Assembly: GCA_903813345.2 (NCBI GenBank)
Contig: CAIIXF020000010.1
Coordinates: 1,417,169-1,481,168 of the forward strand
From: Owenia fusiformis
Lineage: Eukaryota > Annelida > Polychaeta > Sabellida > Oweniidae
Length of the DNA stretch: 64,000 nucleotides
Reading direction: 5' to 3'
The stretch's first letter is position 1; each line of letters begins with the position of its first letter. Shown here in pieces: positions 35,289 to 49,000 of the stretch. Under the pieces are notes generated by a model. The model searched no databases and had not been told where the DNA came from. It worked only from the letters and a program-made list of their open reading frames with translations. The translations under genes and the position numbers were made by a program.

Positions 35289-36060
35289 ATGAAAAGGGAA
35301 TTTAACACAAAATATGCCACTACTAAATACCTGAACTCCTGCATACCAAATGCAATCTCCCATTGGCTATCTGTACCAAAGAATATTCAAACAAGTAAAA
35401 CCCTCATTACCTTTAAGAACAACAATCGCAAGCACCTTCTCAACCTTGATATAAACATAATCCCTACCTCAAAGCTTAATATTTCTAGAAATGAAGAAAC
35501 ACTTATTAATAGGTTAAGGGTAGACCTGCTCTTCAGAGCTCAACTCTTTGCCCACAATTACACCTTCATCAGTTCTCCTAACTGTTCTTGTGGTCTACCC
35601 GAAACTCCAAAACACTTCTTTTTTCACTGCCCTCTGAATGAAAATGCAAGAACCACCTTTTTCAATACTCTCTACACTGAAACTCATTTGATCCCCACAA
35701 ACCAATCTACACTTTTAGAATACCTAGCCTTTGGCAATCGTAATTTTAGCAAGGATGAAAACACAAAAATCTTTACTCTGACTTCTGCCTTTATTAAGAG
35801 ATGGCTTACCCCATATTGAACAAGACTATTATAGAACCTATTGTACCCTGCCTCGTCTTGCAACTATAAATTACATTGTCCCTCTGTCCTGTATTTCCCC
35901 CAGTCCCAGCCCAGCTCAGACCCCCCCCTTCCACCCCTCTTCAACTTTTTCCCCGCTAGGCTAGAGTGCTTATAATGCCAAGATGGTGATTAGCACTTGA
36001 ATATGCTCTCTTGTATACTATATTACCCTATGTACATTTATTTTATATAAATAAATAAAT

Positions 36061-36088
<28 letters not shown>
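35289..36088 (+). mobile_element. 5'-truncated non-LTR retrotransposon (LINE) 3' end
   Basis: A 176-aa open frame (35289-35819) has the C-terminal pattern of LINE ORF2 proteins: LINRLRVDLLFRAQLFAHNY then CSCGLPETPKHFFFHCP, the Cys/His knuckle after the reverse transcriptase or RNase H region. A 3' UTR of about 220 bp, (AAAT)n and a run of about 30 A at 36059-36088 follow. No reverse transcriptase is present. Another 3' fragment of the family is at 5735-5850. Confidence 0.88.
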
Positions 36089-36091
<3 letters not shown>

Positions 36092-36717
36092 GTCTTGTTT
36101 TTAAACTTTTAACTCACTTTTTGCACATATGACCTTGGTGTATTTCTAGTGATGAACGTACGATTATTATTGGACTTTGTAATTGATTTAAATCAAAGTG
36201 CCCTTAGCAGTGAAGTGTTTTTCAAAAACATATCAAGTTGTAGATCATACTGAGAGACATTATTGGGACTACCTCTCAGAATTCAAGAACATTAATGGCT
36301 ATATTTGGACGACCAAAGTTATGATCTGAACGGATTCTAGCTTGTCTTGGAGGCTTCTCTAAAGCGAGAGACTATCGAGTATGGGGAATTTAACTGACGT
36401 GGTCACTTACATGTGCAATGTGAAAACAGACAAATAAACGTGAATTTGACCTGAAACCAACTGGTACGTAAGTCATTACAATTTAGGTTAATATCAAATT
36501 GATACTGATACAAATTCGGTACATTTATGGTATAATTAAATCATAGAAGATAGCTCTGTATGGTGGGTTCTTACCTGTCCTTACCTTATTCTGTGATTTC
36601 ATTGTTGTTTTATTCATTAATAACTTAATATATTATATATCAAGGCATCGGCCTTAATCTCACTAGTGTCTTCAAAAATATTCCAACTTTTTGTGTTCTA
36701 TATTTAGATTAGAAAAC

Positions 36718-37024
36718 ATGGGGGTCAGTATCGAGCAATGGCGATGTGCCATTGGTTCATTCCATCCACGCCATTTGAACCCAGGACGCATAGTTATTGT
36801 TCAGGTACGAGGTGAACCACCGGAACCACCTGAAACACCTGACCTTGAGAAGAGCCAAGAGGGAAGGGAAAATAGAATGGGTGACCCATATAGTCATGGT
36901 AAAATAATCACTTGGATACGGGCATTGAGGATCGACCCTCAATTATTGGTAGTCATCGCATTTCTGCTGTTGATTGGAGGTGTTGAGGCCAATCCAGGGC
37001 CCATAACACCTGATAGTGATAAAG
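36718..37024 (+). CDS. Gene B exon 1: leader with 2A-like motif
   Basis: Same leader as gene A with a 3-residue insertion (PPEPPETP). The hydrophobic run and VEANPGP (residues 89-95) are unchanged in protein, with only silent or conservative base changes. Its conservation in two paralogues whose downstream parts differ greatly argues that the leader matters. The ATG at 36718 was preferred over the in-frame one at 36691 because an acceptor TATATTTAG ends at 36712 and gene A starts at the matching ATG. Confidence 0.8.
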
Positions 37025-40000
37025 GTATGACTATATTGTAATTTTAAGGGAATCAATCTAGTCTAACAAGTGGCATGCATATGGTTGATGGCATTTTTAA
37101 CATTAACTTGATACAGATACAGCTGAGGCCAAGGAATAAGAAATAAAATGTTTAAAATGTCGTCTCGTGTACTGAACTGTTATATGCAGCACATGTCCTT
37201 AGTCGGGGAAGGCGAGGGAGAGGCCATCACAGTATAGTATGTAGTAATATAAAATCAGGATTAGTGTAAAAGGTTTTTATTCAGCCTGAATTTGAAACAA
37301 AAATGAAATGATTTGTTGAATAACTATCAAAAGCAATTGAAAGCACATCTCTTTAATACCTTTATTAGATTTTATGGCAATTCCAAACAGTTCAGTATCA
37401 CATTTTTAGGTCTATTTTTTAACGGATCGGGCTAATTTTCATGTTTGATTGACATTGTAATAGTTTCTGGTTTCCTATTTATCTGTCTTTCAGGAACAGA
37501 GTTAAATGACCTTCGTGACAAGATTCAGGGTAAACTAAAATACATGGACGAGTCGATGACAAGATTGAAGAATAAAGGTTAAGTTACTATATAATATATA
37601 ATTAATTACGATCAGTTACAATAGATATGATATTGCATTGTTGGTCTCGAATTTAAATCAATAAGGGTTATGTACTGGGAGGTTTTGGACAATGGGTTTA
37701 TCCAGAGGGATATATGCATATCTTCCTGAGGGACCGAAGGTAGATGTGCATATATCTCACGAGTGATGAACCCCATATCCAAACCGACCGTACATAACTG
37801 CTTTATCCTATACCCAGTTAGATTTTTTAATTTTTTTCTAATTTTATTTCAACTTTTTTCATATTTTTCAAAAAAAAATCAGATTTTTCAATTTTTTTCA
37901 AAGCGGAAAGATATGCCCTGGAGCGGGAGATATGGAGGTTCTGGATATGGAAACCTCAAAATTAAAAATGGTTATTCAAAGTTTAAATGTTGATATATCG
38001 ATACTTAGAGAATTTTTATATGTATATATTTCAGTGCAAATGCCAATATCTGCTGGTACACAGGAAATATCCTCTGTCAATGATGACGTTCAAATGGATA
38101 GTGATTCTGATAATGAAACTGGAATCGAGCCCTGTGAAACGGATGAAGGTAAAAGTATCTACAGGGTGTCCCGAAAGTATGCCCCCCCCCCCTAGGCAGA
38201 CATATTCCAGCAGCAATTATTTTCAGATATGACCTTAAAAGCCCTTCAAATAGGGTTGTGTAATTTTATAACCCTCTTAAAACCTGTTAAGCAGTGAAAA
38301 CAAATAAGTGTTAAAAATAGGTATTTTTCATGTAATTGAACATAGCTGAAACAAAACGTATTTTTGCTCAACATTTTATGTATTCTAAAATAGAATGCCT
38401 TTATCTGAAGTATGTCAGCATACTTTTTGATCGTTTCGATTGTAAGTAACGTTGATATCTGGCTCCAAAATTGTGAATTTCGGTAAAATTGTCAATGTAA
38501 CAGGACAACACGCTTTTGAAAACATGTCATAACTCAATAATAAATGGTCGCATCTTTTAATTTTGGTTATGCTTGTATAGAGAACATTCATTCAGAGTGT
38601 GATGAGAGCACCGGATTTGATCTCCACCTATTACCGAATATATAGACTCAATAAAGTAAATGTAAAATTTATTCTGTGAAAATCGACATGGTCGTTAAAA
38701 CACACCCACAGGGCATTAGGGGAATCCGAGAAAAATAGGTTATATGTGGTTAGCAAGTCCTTGATTCAGTTTGTCAGACCATCGTATTCAAAATCGTGAT
38801 AATAATTGTGATTGAATTATAATGAGCATTATCTGAACATTTCTGAAAATTCACCATTTTTCTTGTGAAAAACGACCAAGATGTTATTCAAACATGGGCA
38901 GCATTCTTGTGTAAAGATGGACACTATTCAAGAAAACATTATATCCACTCTATTTTAACGAAAAGATTTTACGAAATAGCCAGCACGACCCCATCTATGA
39001 GCGAATATGGTGTGAATCTGTGACAATCGACATGCGTGAAAAATCGACATGGTTATACCAATGAACTCAAAGCAGTAAATTAGTCATTTGTATAAATCAC
39101 AGATGGATTAATTTGATTTTATATGATTACCAATACTCTGATAAAACATTTATAACAGTTTTACGGTAATTTACGTATAACGATCAATTGATTGACATTG
39201 AAAAGGTAACAGCTAAAGAGTTTTCTCTTTGTTCAGCGTACCTTTTCCATTTTATACGTCTTCACAAAAATACGTTACATGCAAGCAGATGTCAAGTTAT
39301 TTGGAACTTCCATAAGCATAATTTACCGAAAAGAATTTACTACAAAAATCACTATGAAGACCATAATAGCCCAAAATGTGTCAACCTCTGTAAATAATGT
39401 TTCGTTCAGTGCATTCCCGGGGATTGCTGACTGCAATCATAAAGTCTATTAACGTTTGGAATCAGTCTCCCTTTCAATGAATGCATCATTCTCAATGGTG
39501 AACAACATAAACAGGCATATCTTATTTGTAATATGAAAGATTTTATAGCTTTTCAACGTTGTTTATTTGCTTCTTATTTTTTAATTACGATCTGATCTAC
39601 TACTCGATACATTATTACGATCTGATGTATATTCAGTATCCATTCGTGAAACGTAATTCTTTGCAAAATATACAAAGAAAAACAGAAAGTAAGCAAAGCA
39701 ATGCTCGAGAATAAAAAAATCAAGACATGTGGTGCATAAAATTACGTTCCTCATTGAAAAATATCGCCAATTGAACTAGCATTATAGAAACATAAAGCAC
39801 GAGATGCGCATGCGACGATAGAGGCAACAAAAGCAAGATGATTTTCCCCCTCTTCGAACAATAAAACCGGGGGTAGTCAACTACAAATATATACACTTCA
39901 AGAGTTTCAAAGAAAAACAAAACATCAGAAGAAACAAGTTTGATTGCGAAAGTTATGAGATGCGAAATCAGAAATCCGAAAAAGGATCGAGTCTGACATG

Positions 40001-43000
40001 AAAGAAATTTGTTTCTCTAAAGTGGAAATTTTAGCGACTAAAACAAAAATCTCAGAATAAACCAAAGCATAGTAATAAAAACACTTCCAGTTGCCATGGA
40101 AAAGGGTTCTTGTGATAGGAACTTTAAGAGGGAGGGGGGGGGGGTCATCGGCGAAGCGCTCCGCAGATAATGGTGTCAAGAGAAACGTCTCTACACCAGT
40201 GCAGATGATTTTTATGATTGAACTATACGTCATCCTTAATGGACTGGACTCGACATCAATAATTCAATTGATAACGTAGACTCGAGTAGAATAAGGACCG
40301 GCTTCTTGATTTGGAATAAAGGGACATTTCAGATCATATCTCGATAGATGCTGTTTGTACTCCAATATGACGTAAATGGTTGTCCTGTTGTGATACATGC
40401 AGGAAAAACGTCACTACGTCAACCTGCAACTGGTTCAAGCATGCATAAAAAGCTGTACCCAAAGGAAAAATTACTCAAATTGTAAAAACAAGTCAAAGAA
40501 CCCTACCATATGTGAGATAAAAAAGTTAAACATATACCAAGGGTGTCAAAAAATTATTTTGACGACATGGCATCTGTCATCCCATTGTCATTCAATCTAA
40601 AAATGTAAATCTTTGGTTTCATGAATCAGTGCAATGTTTTGGTAAAGTTGGTGTGAAAAAATGTAGAAAAGATGTGTTCAGTGCATATAAACTTTGCGGA
40701 CGTAATACATACATGTACATATACTTAGTTTATTCTCTTTGACGATATTTTAGAATAAAATGTGAAACACGACAGTGTTTTGACGAAAATCTTTACATAA
40801 ACGTAGTCATATTTGGATACAAATACAGACTGGATGTTTCTCAATTCAGCAAGTTATATCATACATATCAAAAATGTCGATTCGTGAAGTGAGTGGTCCC
40901 TAAAGTGAACTTTCTAAATCATTGTCATTTGTTTCTAATTGTCTTGTGAAAATCGACATGCGGATGAATAGTGAACTAGCCTAATGATCAATTCTTGCCA
41001 AATAAAACTGTTATCATTTTCTTATCGTCTAAGCATCATTTTTCATGATCGCATCAATTCATGTTTCAATAGAGTCGACCCTTTCAATTTTATTCAAATG
41101 AAAAACAAAGGGGAAGTTAAAAATTGAGAAAAACGATAGATTTTATTGGTTCATGTTGACAAAGTGATGCACATCAAAAAGAAAAAGCTTGCAGTCCAAA
41201 TCCATCTGCGATTTTAAAGGACAGTTAAGTACTAGAGGAACGTTCTTGGTTTTTTGAAAATGATGCATTCTAATTTGAATAGCTTGACACATTAATCAGG
41301 GGGTCAAGGTGTGAAAATCGACGTGTTTGAGACGGACCCTAATTTCAATTTGAAAATTCGCCTATTTTTCCTTGGAGTTTACTTTAATGCCTTGGGTAAC
41401 GAATGTACAAATGTATGAAGATATATACCATATATCTATTTGAAAAAAACATTTTAGGATTTTTTTCACTTTTTAACAAAATTAATTTTACACTTAAGCG
41501 GTTTTGAGTGTAAGGCACTTTAGAAGAGTTTCCATAGAGTTTCTACCCTCAACGTTCTCTTTTTCCAACTCAATATCCATCCGATCCGAAAAGAATTGCT
41601 GCTGTTAAGATGGCCCGGAAGGACACATTGACTAGTGATTTGGTGTAAAATTGAACTTAATTTTGACCAAACACTAATTTTTTCACATTTGAGAGTTGAA
41701 CCATGATACTTGGTGAATCAATGTAACTTTGGATAAGCTTTAAAATGATATATGACACATACTATGACGACACTGGTATATGTCTACCTAGGGGGGGGGG
41801 CATACTTTCGGGACACCCTGTGTATACACATTATTCTGAAAAAATGACTGTATCAGTTGAATACTTTTCTCTTTTAAAGCGCATTATCGACATCATGATA
41901 ATTACATTTTTCATTATATATTGTAGATGTTCAAAAACTAAACCGTTTGCTGGAAAGACTAGTGGACATAGAGAAAAAGATAAAAGTAGAATGCAATGGG
42001 GACGGATATGAAACTGATGCCACCATCACAACGGATGGTAATTTCTCTCTATTTAGATTTACTTGTTGTTAGACATTATTATGAGTTCATTATGATATAC
42101 TCGTATCCGGGACTCGTATATTAAACAGTTGCTTTCAACTGTTATTTTCAAAATAGCGAATGATATGAGCTCAACATGTCTTAAGATCTTGAACTTTTTT
42201 TCACAGTAATTCCAAATAAGAAGAGACGATTAGACAAACTAAAAGTGACGAGTAGCAAAATCACACGGTCCAAGAAACTGCTTGAAGAACTGGATGATAC
42301 ATTGGAGATTATACGGCAGTTTGAAACCAACTTAACGTCAGATGGATCCATCGGTAAATAGTCCGATTTTTTATAATACAGTCCTTTGTAATCATATTTT
42401 AACCTTTAAACGCCCATCGAAAACGTACAGTGACAAAATATATTGTTGTACAGTTGAGCTCTTCATACCACGAGATAAACAAACAGAGTAAGGATACATC
42501 ACTCGTTGTTGTGGAACATCTCATCACAGGTGATCAACTCGATTACGCTGGTTTCCAAAACGGTTCGTTTCGGTAACAAATTGTCGGAACCTCGAATGTC
42601 CGATTTTTCTTTTTTTCGTTTTTTGAAGTTCCGTTTACGTTACAAAAGTGAGGTATTTGGGCTTGCCCTAAATCATAACTGCATACCGATTGCATTTTTC
42701 ACAAAATTAGGCATATTTCCAACCTAAAGTTATTTCATCCAGCCATGACAGTTTTCAATGGAAGAATTTAGAGAAATTGATTGTTTATACTTGCTAGAAG
42801 AAGGTATACTGATTTCGGTTTCCCCAAATCATAACTGCTCTGACTGTGGAAAAAATAATTATTTTCAATAAATAATCGCGCTTTCTAGAAGATTTGAGAT
42901 CGTTCTAGATCGTGTTCAGATGCAATGAGACATGTTGATAAAAAGCCGATATTTAAATGAGGAGGAAACAGAGGGGGAGAAACGCCAGGGTTCAAAGATG

Positions 43001-46000
43001 ACATACGCTTATAATGTAAATCTGTATTGAGATGACATCGTCGCTGATTGGTCAAAAGTCGACAAACAAATGGCGTCATCAATGGCGGTTTCAAAATTTT
43101 CGAAATACACTTCGAATAATATTATGTTCATTTCTGGCGTGTTAACCAATATCATAGCTTGTTATTTCACATCAAGATAAAGAAAGGTGTACGGAATATG
43201 CCTTTATCAATTAAAACATCCCATCGAAGTGTAGTATTTGATAACTAGCCGATGAAAATTCGAACGAACGAAGTTGGTAAGCAAGAGAGGTAATTATGTC
43301 TGTCATCTTTAATCTCTGGGGCTTTCCCTCCTCTTAGGAAGAAAGGCTCATATTCTGTCAAAACATCGAAATAAATGAGATTATAAACGCCAAAATCATA
43401 TCATGCTCTCCCGATTTTACGACGTTTTGAGATGTGATATTGAGGACACGTGATATGACAAGTGACTTATCAAATTATTACATTTCTCAAGTCATTGATC
43501 TTAGATTCAAAGAAACACAAATCAATACTAGTAACTATTTCACCAATATAAATATCTTAATAAATAGGAAAGACAGAATCATTGTCACCCTCCACGGTAG
43601 AACAAGTAAAAGCTTTTCTTCACGAACATGTCACTGATACAGCATGTCAGCCTAGTGTCGATGATCGTCTTACTGCTTGCGTGAAGAAACATGGCTTACA
43701 GATTGTTGAGAATAACGCTACTGGTGACTGTCTCTTTGAAGCACTTGCACAACAATTGGATCACTTGAATATCATAGCACTGGACCACCGTGAACTGAGG
43801 AACAACTTAGTGTCGTATGTTAAGAACAATTATATAATGGTGATTATTTTCTTCTATACGAGTGTATATGTTGTTTACGTTGAACAAAACCAGGGGTTGT
43901 GATCTAAATTGACTGGCGGATGAAGTAATTTTGCTAAAACAGCCAGAAATGAGATATTTCGTATGTTTAGAGAATACAGAATTGATATTATAAATCAATT
44001 TCACACAAATGAATATTGGGATTGAAGATTGAATGTGAACTGATTAAATTAATAAAATAGATACAATGATTTATATTTGACTGACCTTACTTTTAGCCAA
44101 ATAAAGAGCATGTGATGACACTTTTTGATGACAAATCTAATGAGGAATTGAAAAACTACATGTTTACTAGACCAGACAATGATGAGTATGATAATACCGT
44201 GCTTTTGTCATGGTACACCGAGTCATACATGAACAAGCCGAGGACCTGGGGTGACACCATTATGATTTGGGCATGTACGAAGCTGTTCAATGTAAATGTA
44301 AAAATATATACAGCAGGACACGATGAACCATACACATTAGTACCAACAGAAGATGGAACTATGAGAGGTGTAATCAAACTGGGATACATAAGCGAGCTTC
44401 ATTTTGTTGGATTGGTGGAAATAAAAGGTATGGACATTTGAAATCCACCGATCGAATATTAAGAAAATTGGCACCATTGAAACGTTTTGGCTCGGCTCTG
44501 ATAATAGAATATGCGGATTTTTGTATCAGACAAGACAATGAGAAATTACCTTAGCTTCAAACCCTGAACCTACCTTCACTACACAAAGAGAATTTTGTAA
44601 TTGTCGTTATATAATAGAGCAAATTGGGGTCAAAAGAATGACCCTTTTTGTGCAATAATCCCATTATACCATTGAAAAGGTGGCAATGTCAGCTGAAAGG
44701 TATATTCCTTGTCAGACCATGTCTCTCCTAATATGGTAGCTATAACCATATACACACTTTCCATGTTTAGAAAAACACGGGAAATGTTTTGATATGGTCA
44801 ATATTCACTGGCATTTAATGTAGCCCGGACATACTACTCCGTAACGTAGAGATCATGGTACATGTATATCCATGGGGTTTGGTAAATCCTTTAGATCATT
44901 AATTCGATATATTTGTGACCACAAATGGTGTGAGTGGAGCCTCTCTCCGGAATTTCCCTAAGTATTTTTCTGCTATGAAAAAAATTGTAATCGTAGTATA
45001 CGTAGCTACAGCGTCAACTAAATACCACGTTTGGTACAAAAATCAAGGTTACTGTATAGTCGCTGAGTTGGGGATGGTTGGAACTTGGGTTTTTATTTCA
45101 GAAATCGCTTGAAAGTCACACCATCTCAATTTTTTTCTAATGAAAATATAAGCTTAAGCTGGTACGATGTGCTTTCTTTTGAATATACAATATAGTTTAG
45201 TGAATACACTTTCAAACAACCCATATTACAAGGTATCCGGTGACTGAGATACAATGTTTTAATGTTTTTTAATTAAAAAAATACACCAAAAAATCTCCCT
45301 TTTCAGATTTTTATACACCTCCCTTTAGAGTTATGATTGATCTGTAAAATGGTACATTAGTTTTTACTATACCTCTTCAACTCCGGAAACATCTGACCCC
45401 CACCCGTTAGTCTTATAAAAAATGCGTTGTCTGCATTGGCTTAATGCCAGTAGTCAAATTTTGCGAAGAGTTTGTACAAAGTTCAACCCGAAACAGAAAT
45501 TAGATTGCGAGCTGACCACTTGGATAAAATAAGAATCTAAATCTAAACGGATCAGACTGGGTCTCTTGTTTGATTAGACTGTAATATTTATTTTTCAGAA
45601 ACAGAGTTAAATGACCTACATGACACGTTTAAGGGCAAACTAAGACGCATTGAGGATTTAATGACACGATTGAAGAATAAAGGTGATGTTTCTAATAACA
45701 GCTAATCATTTAGATATATTGCAGGATTCCAATCAAATCTCAAACTTCATAGGTGTAGATACAGCTATTTTTAATGAATATTCTCTATTCTCTAAAAAAT
45801 ATATCATCAGAATATAACAAAAGAAATAAATGATTAATTATTGCTCGATATTTTTTCAGTGCAAATACCAGTACACAAACCTGGTACTCAGAATATGACC
45901 CCTGTCAATGATGACGTTCAAATGGACAGCAGTGATTCTGATAATGAAACTAAAATAGAGACTTTAGAACAAGATGAAGGTAAAAAGTATCCATGCAAAT

Positions 46001-49000
46001 TATTGATATACCCAGTATTCAAACAAATTTACTGTCTACTGCATCCATTTTAACAGTTTCGCTATACTATAGCAAGCTTTTATTTCTACACTGATCTAAA
46101 ATGTTTTCACAGGAATATTGGAGCGGTAGATATACAGCGGGATATAAATGTATCGTCCATGGTACAGTATCTTTTACTATCTGTCTATGGTTATTCGATT
46201 TATGGATATCACATTGTTCCAAAGTGGATTTGTATTCGATTCGAGTTGTAAATACCTCTTGTAAACAGGTGGACAGAGATAGTAGGGAGTTTAAGCATGC
46301 ATACAAAATCGAAACGCCAACCTATACGGAGTGACCAATCGCCCGTATTAAAACCCGCTGAAGGTAGTACACAATAGACCAAACAGTTGATTATTTTTCA
46401 CGAATCTACAGCTACAGGGGGTCTGCGAGGATTGCAATCAGAAAACAAAAGCAAATCTTTTGTTTAGTGAGTGCAATCACAGTGGACCCCCTGCAACTGT
46501 GGATTCTTAAAAAAAGAATCCACACTTTACGCCAACAACTGTATGCTGAAAGGGGCAAATATGTTTTCTCTAACTTAAAACCCATACACTGTCACCTATG
46601 CAAGCTAAACGGTAATCTTTAGTAACCTACACGCTCTAGTAATTAGCCAATTTTCAGTTGATTTTATTTTCAGTTGACCTTGCATAGCTAAAACAAAGAA
46701 TACATATTTAGCAAAAAAATCCATCTAGCAATTTTACTTTCAGAATGTTCACTCTTGATTCTTCGAGCTACAGTCAAAGAAAACAGTTATATTCATACCC
46801 TTTTCTGCTTTTCTTGTCAATATCCATATCAGATACAGGTTTTCCAAATCTAGTGTTAGAATCGGAGGAATATCCAGGCTCTGATATGTCGGATGTTTCG
46901 ACACTGTACCGTAAATCCAATGTGCCAATTTCACTATTCATATTTATTTACTCCTCCTATAAGTTCCCCAAGAAAGTTTTCAAGATCTTCATCCGTGTCG
47001 ATATCTATCAATTCCTTGAAGGTATCCTGAGTCAAGGTATCCATCCTTTCGTATTCCATGCTTCTTCTCGAATGTTAAACTAACTGTACTGAACATAGCG
47101 TTGACACCACATACATACATGCAATACATACAAATCCAATACTAATCACCATTGCCCATTCAAATGATCACGGGTCAGTGCACTCACTTCGATTACTATA
47201 GTTCATTGAAAATTGGCTATTACTAGAGCGTGTAGGTTACTAAAGATTACCATTTACCTTGCATAGGTGACAGTGTATGGGTTTTAAGTCAGAGAAAACA
47301 TTCGTGAGAGTTAATTCTTTGAAATTAACGGTTCGGCTAACGCCTCACCGTTATTTTCAAAGAATCAACTCTCACTCATGCTTTCTCTATAACCTAATAC
47401 ATCGCTTTAATATTTTCCGTTCACGGTTAGGTTGTGAAAAACATTGCAAGCTTAAACTTCCTAATGTTAAGGATAGAGTCGTGATTATGTAATTCTTATT
47501 GGAGAACAAAAATCTCAGATATTATAATCATTCATCTTGAACAACGGCCTAAAATATCACATTTACCAGTATATTTGTCAAACGTCTATGTTCGTGTGAA
47601 AGCGTGAACTTCTATATGTGACATTTTACAAAACGCAGATACATATTTACCCCGGGTAGTTACCTCAGTTACAAGTGCATTTTACCATTTTTATGGCTGT
47701 ATAAATTAAATGTATTTGGGTGAAAACAAACAAATTCATTATCATTACGCGTTTCGAATTGATTTGATACATTGGAATATCGAATGGTTGTATTCAAGTA
47801 TAAAAGTGTGCAAATCGAATAAAGATGCAGAAAAAATTCCATAAGTTTTTAAAGAGGCACTATGCCATAGGAAAGCATAATCAATACCCCTCTGGACTTT
47901 TTTGCATGTTGAGTTTCACCACATATATACCCGTCTTCTTACCAAAGAAGAAGTCCCAAATCCCCCTCTTTCAGTGATAATTTTGCGATTGTGCTGGCCG
48001 ATCTAATTATTTTCGAAGAAATTAATTCAATCTGAGGTTTGAATATACCGGGAAAGTCCTCCTGTTATCTGATTGGTCGTTGAATTTGTTTATCATAAAC
48101 CTGATTGGCTGTCTGTTTCAAGGCACTTCTGTGACTCAATGGGGATTCTCCTCGCTAGTCGAGGAATCTATTGTGTTTAATTCTGGAGTTTGGTTGTTCT
48201 GTTGATTATTTCCGATATTTCGGCAATAATATACCCAAAAGTTATTCTCAAGATATATCCATGGTATGTGAGATATTATATGAGCAATAATAATAGGACA
48301 TCATTGATTGTCTGGGGGAGTCACCTATGGCATAATGCATCTTTAAGTAATAATCTTGTTGTGTATAATTACAGACACAAACGAAGAGACGAGTTACATA
48401 GTCACTCGGGCAGAGGGGTTACTTGAACAACTAGATGACACATTACACCTTCTACAACTGTTTGAGACTCACTTAGTTTTAGATGATCCAGCGGGTAAGT
48501 ATAACAGGCTTTGTATAAAAAACCTCCTACCCACGTACCCTCGTACCCACGTACGTGGGTCCTGACCCAGTCTTTTAAAGAGTTAAATTTTTAAATGTTT
48601 AAAACATTATTCATCTCAGTTTATCCTGAATTATAGATGAATTTATGCATCCATATGCCTTTATTTATAGGTCTGACATCTCTCTATTAAAATAAAATAA
48701 AGCCGGAATTGCATAAATGTTCATTATTTTTCAGCTATTTGATTTATGTTTTTGATATGTCGAAATGTTTTTTGTTGATCGGGCAGTCTTACCTGTATAA
48801 CACATCAGTGCTGATTAGCAATCTCCTAGCCTTCGTTCAGTGCAATCCGTGCCTCCTGTTACCTCATGCATATTGTAAATGTCCCGGGAAGTTTACCCTT
48901 GTCCAAAAGGTTACATCTTTTTAAAAATATATTTTTTAGAGTTTCCAACCAATTAAATTCACCACATTTTATTAGATGTTTATTTCAAATGTTATTAGAA

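Noticed and set aside
36040-36088. Poly-A run as a gene terminator
   Set aside because: It follows a LINE 3' UTR and (AAAT)n, so it is the retrotransposon tail.
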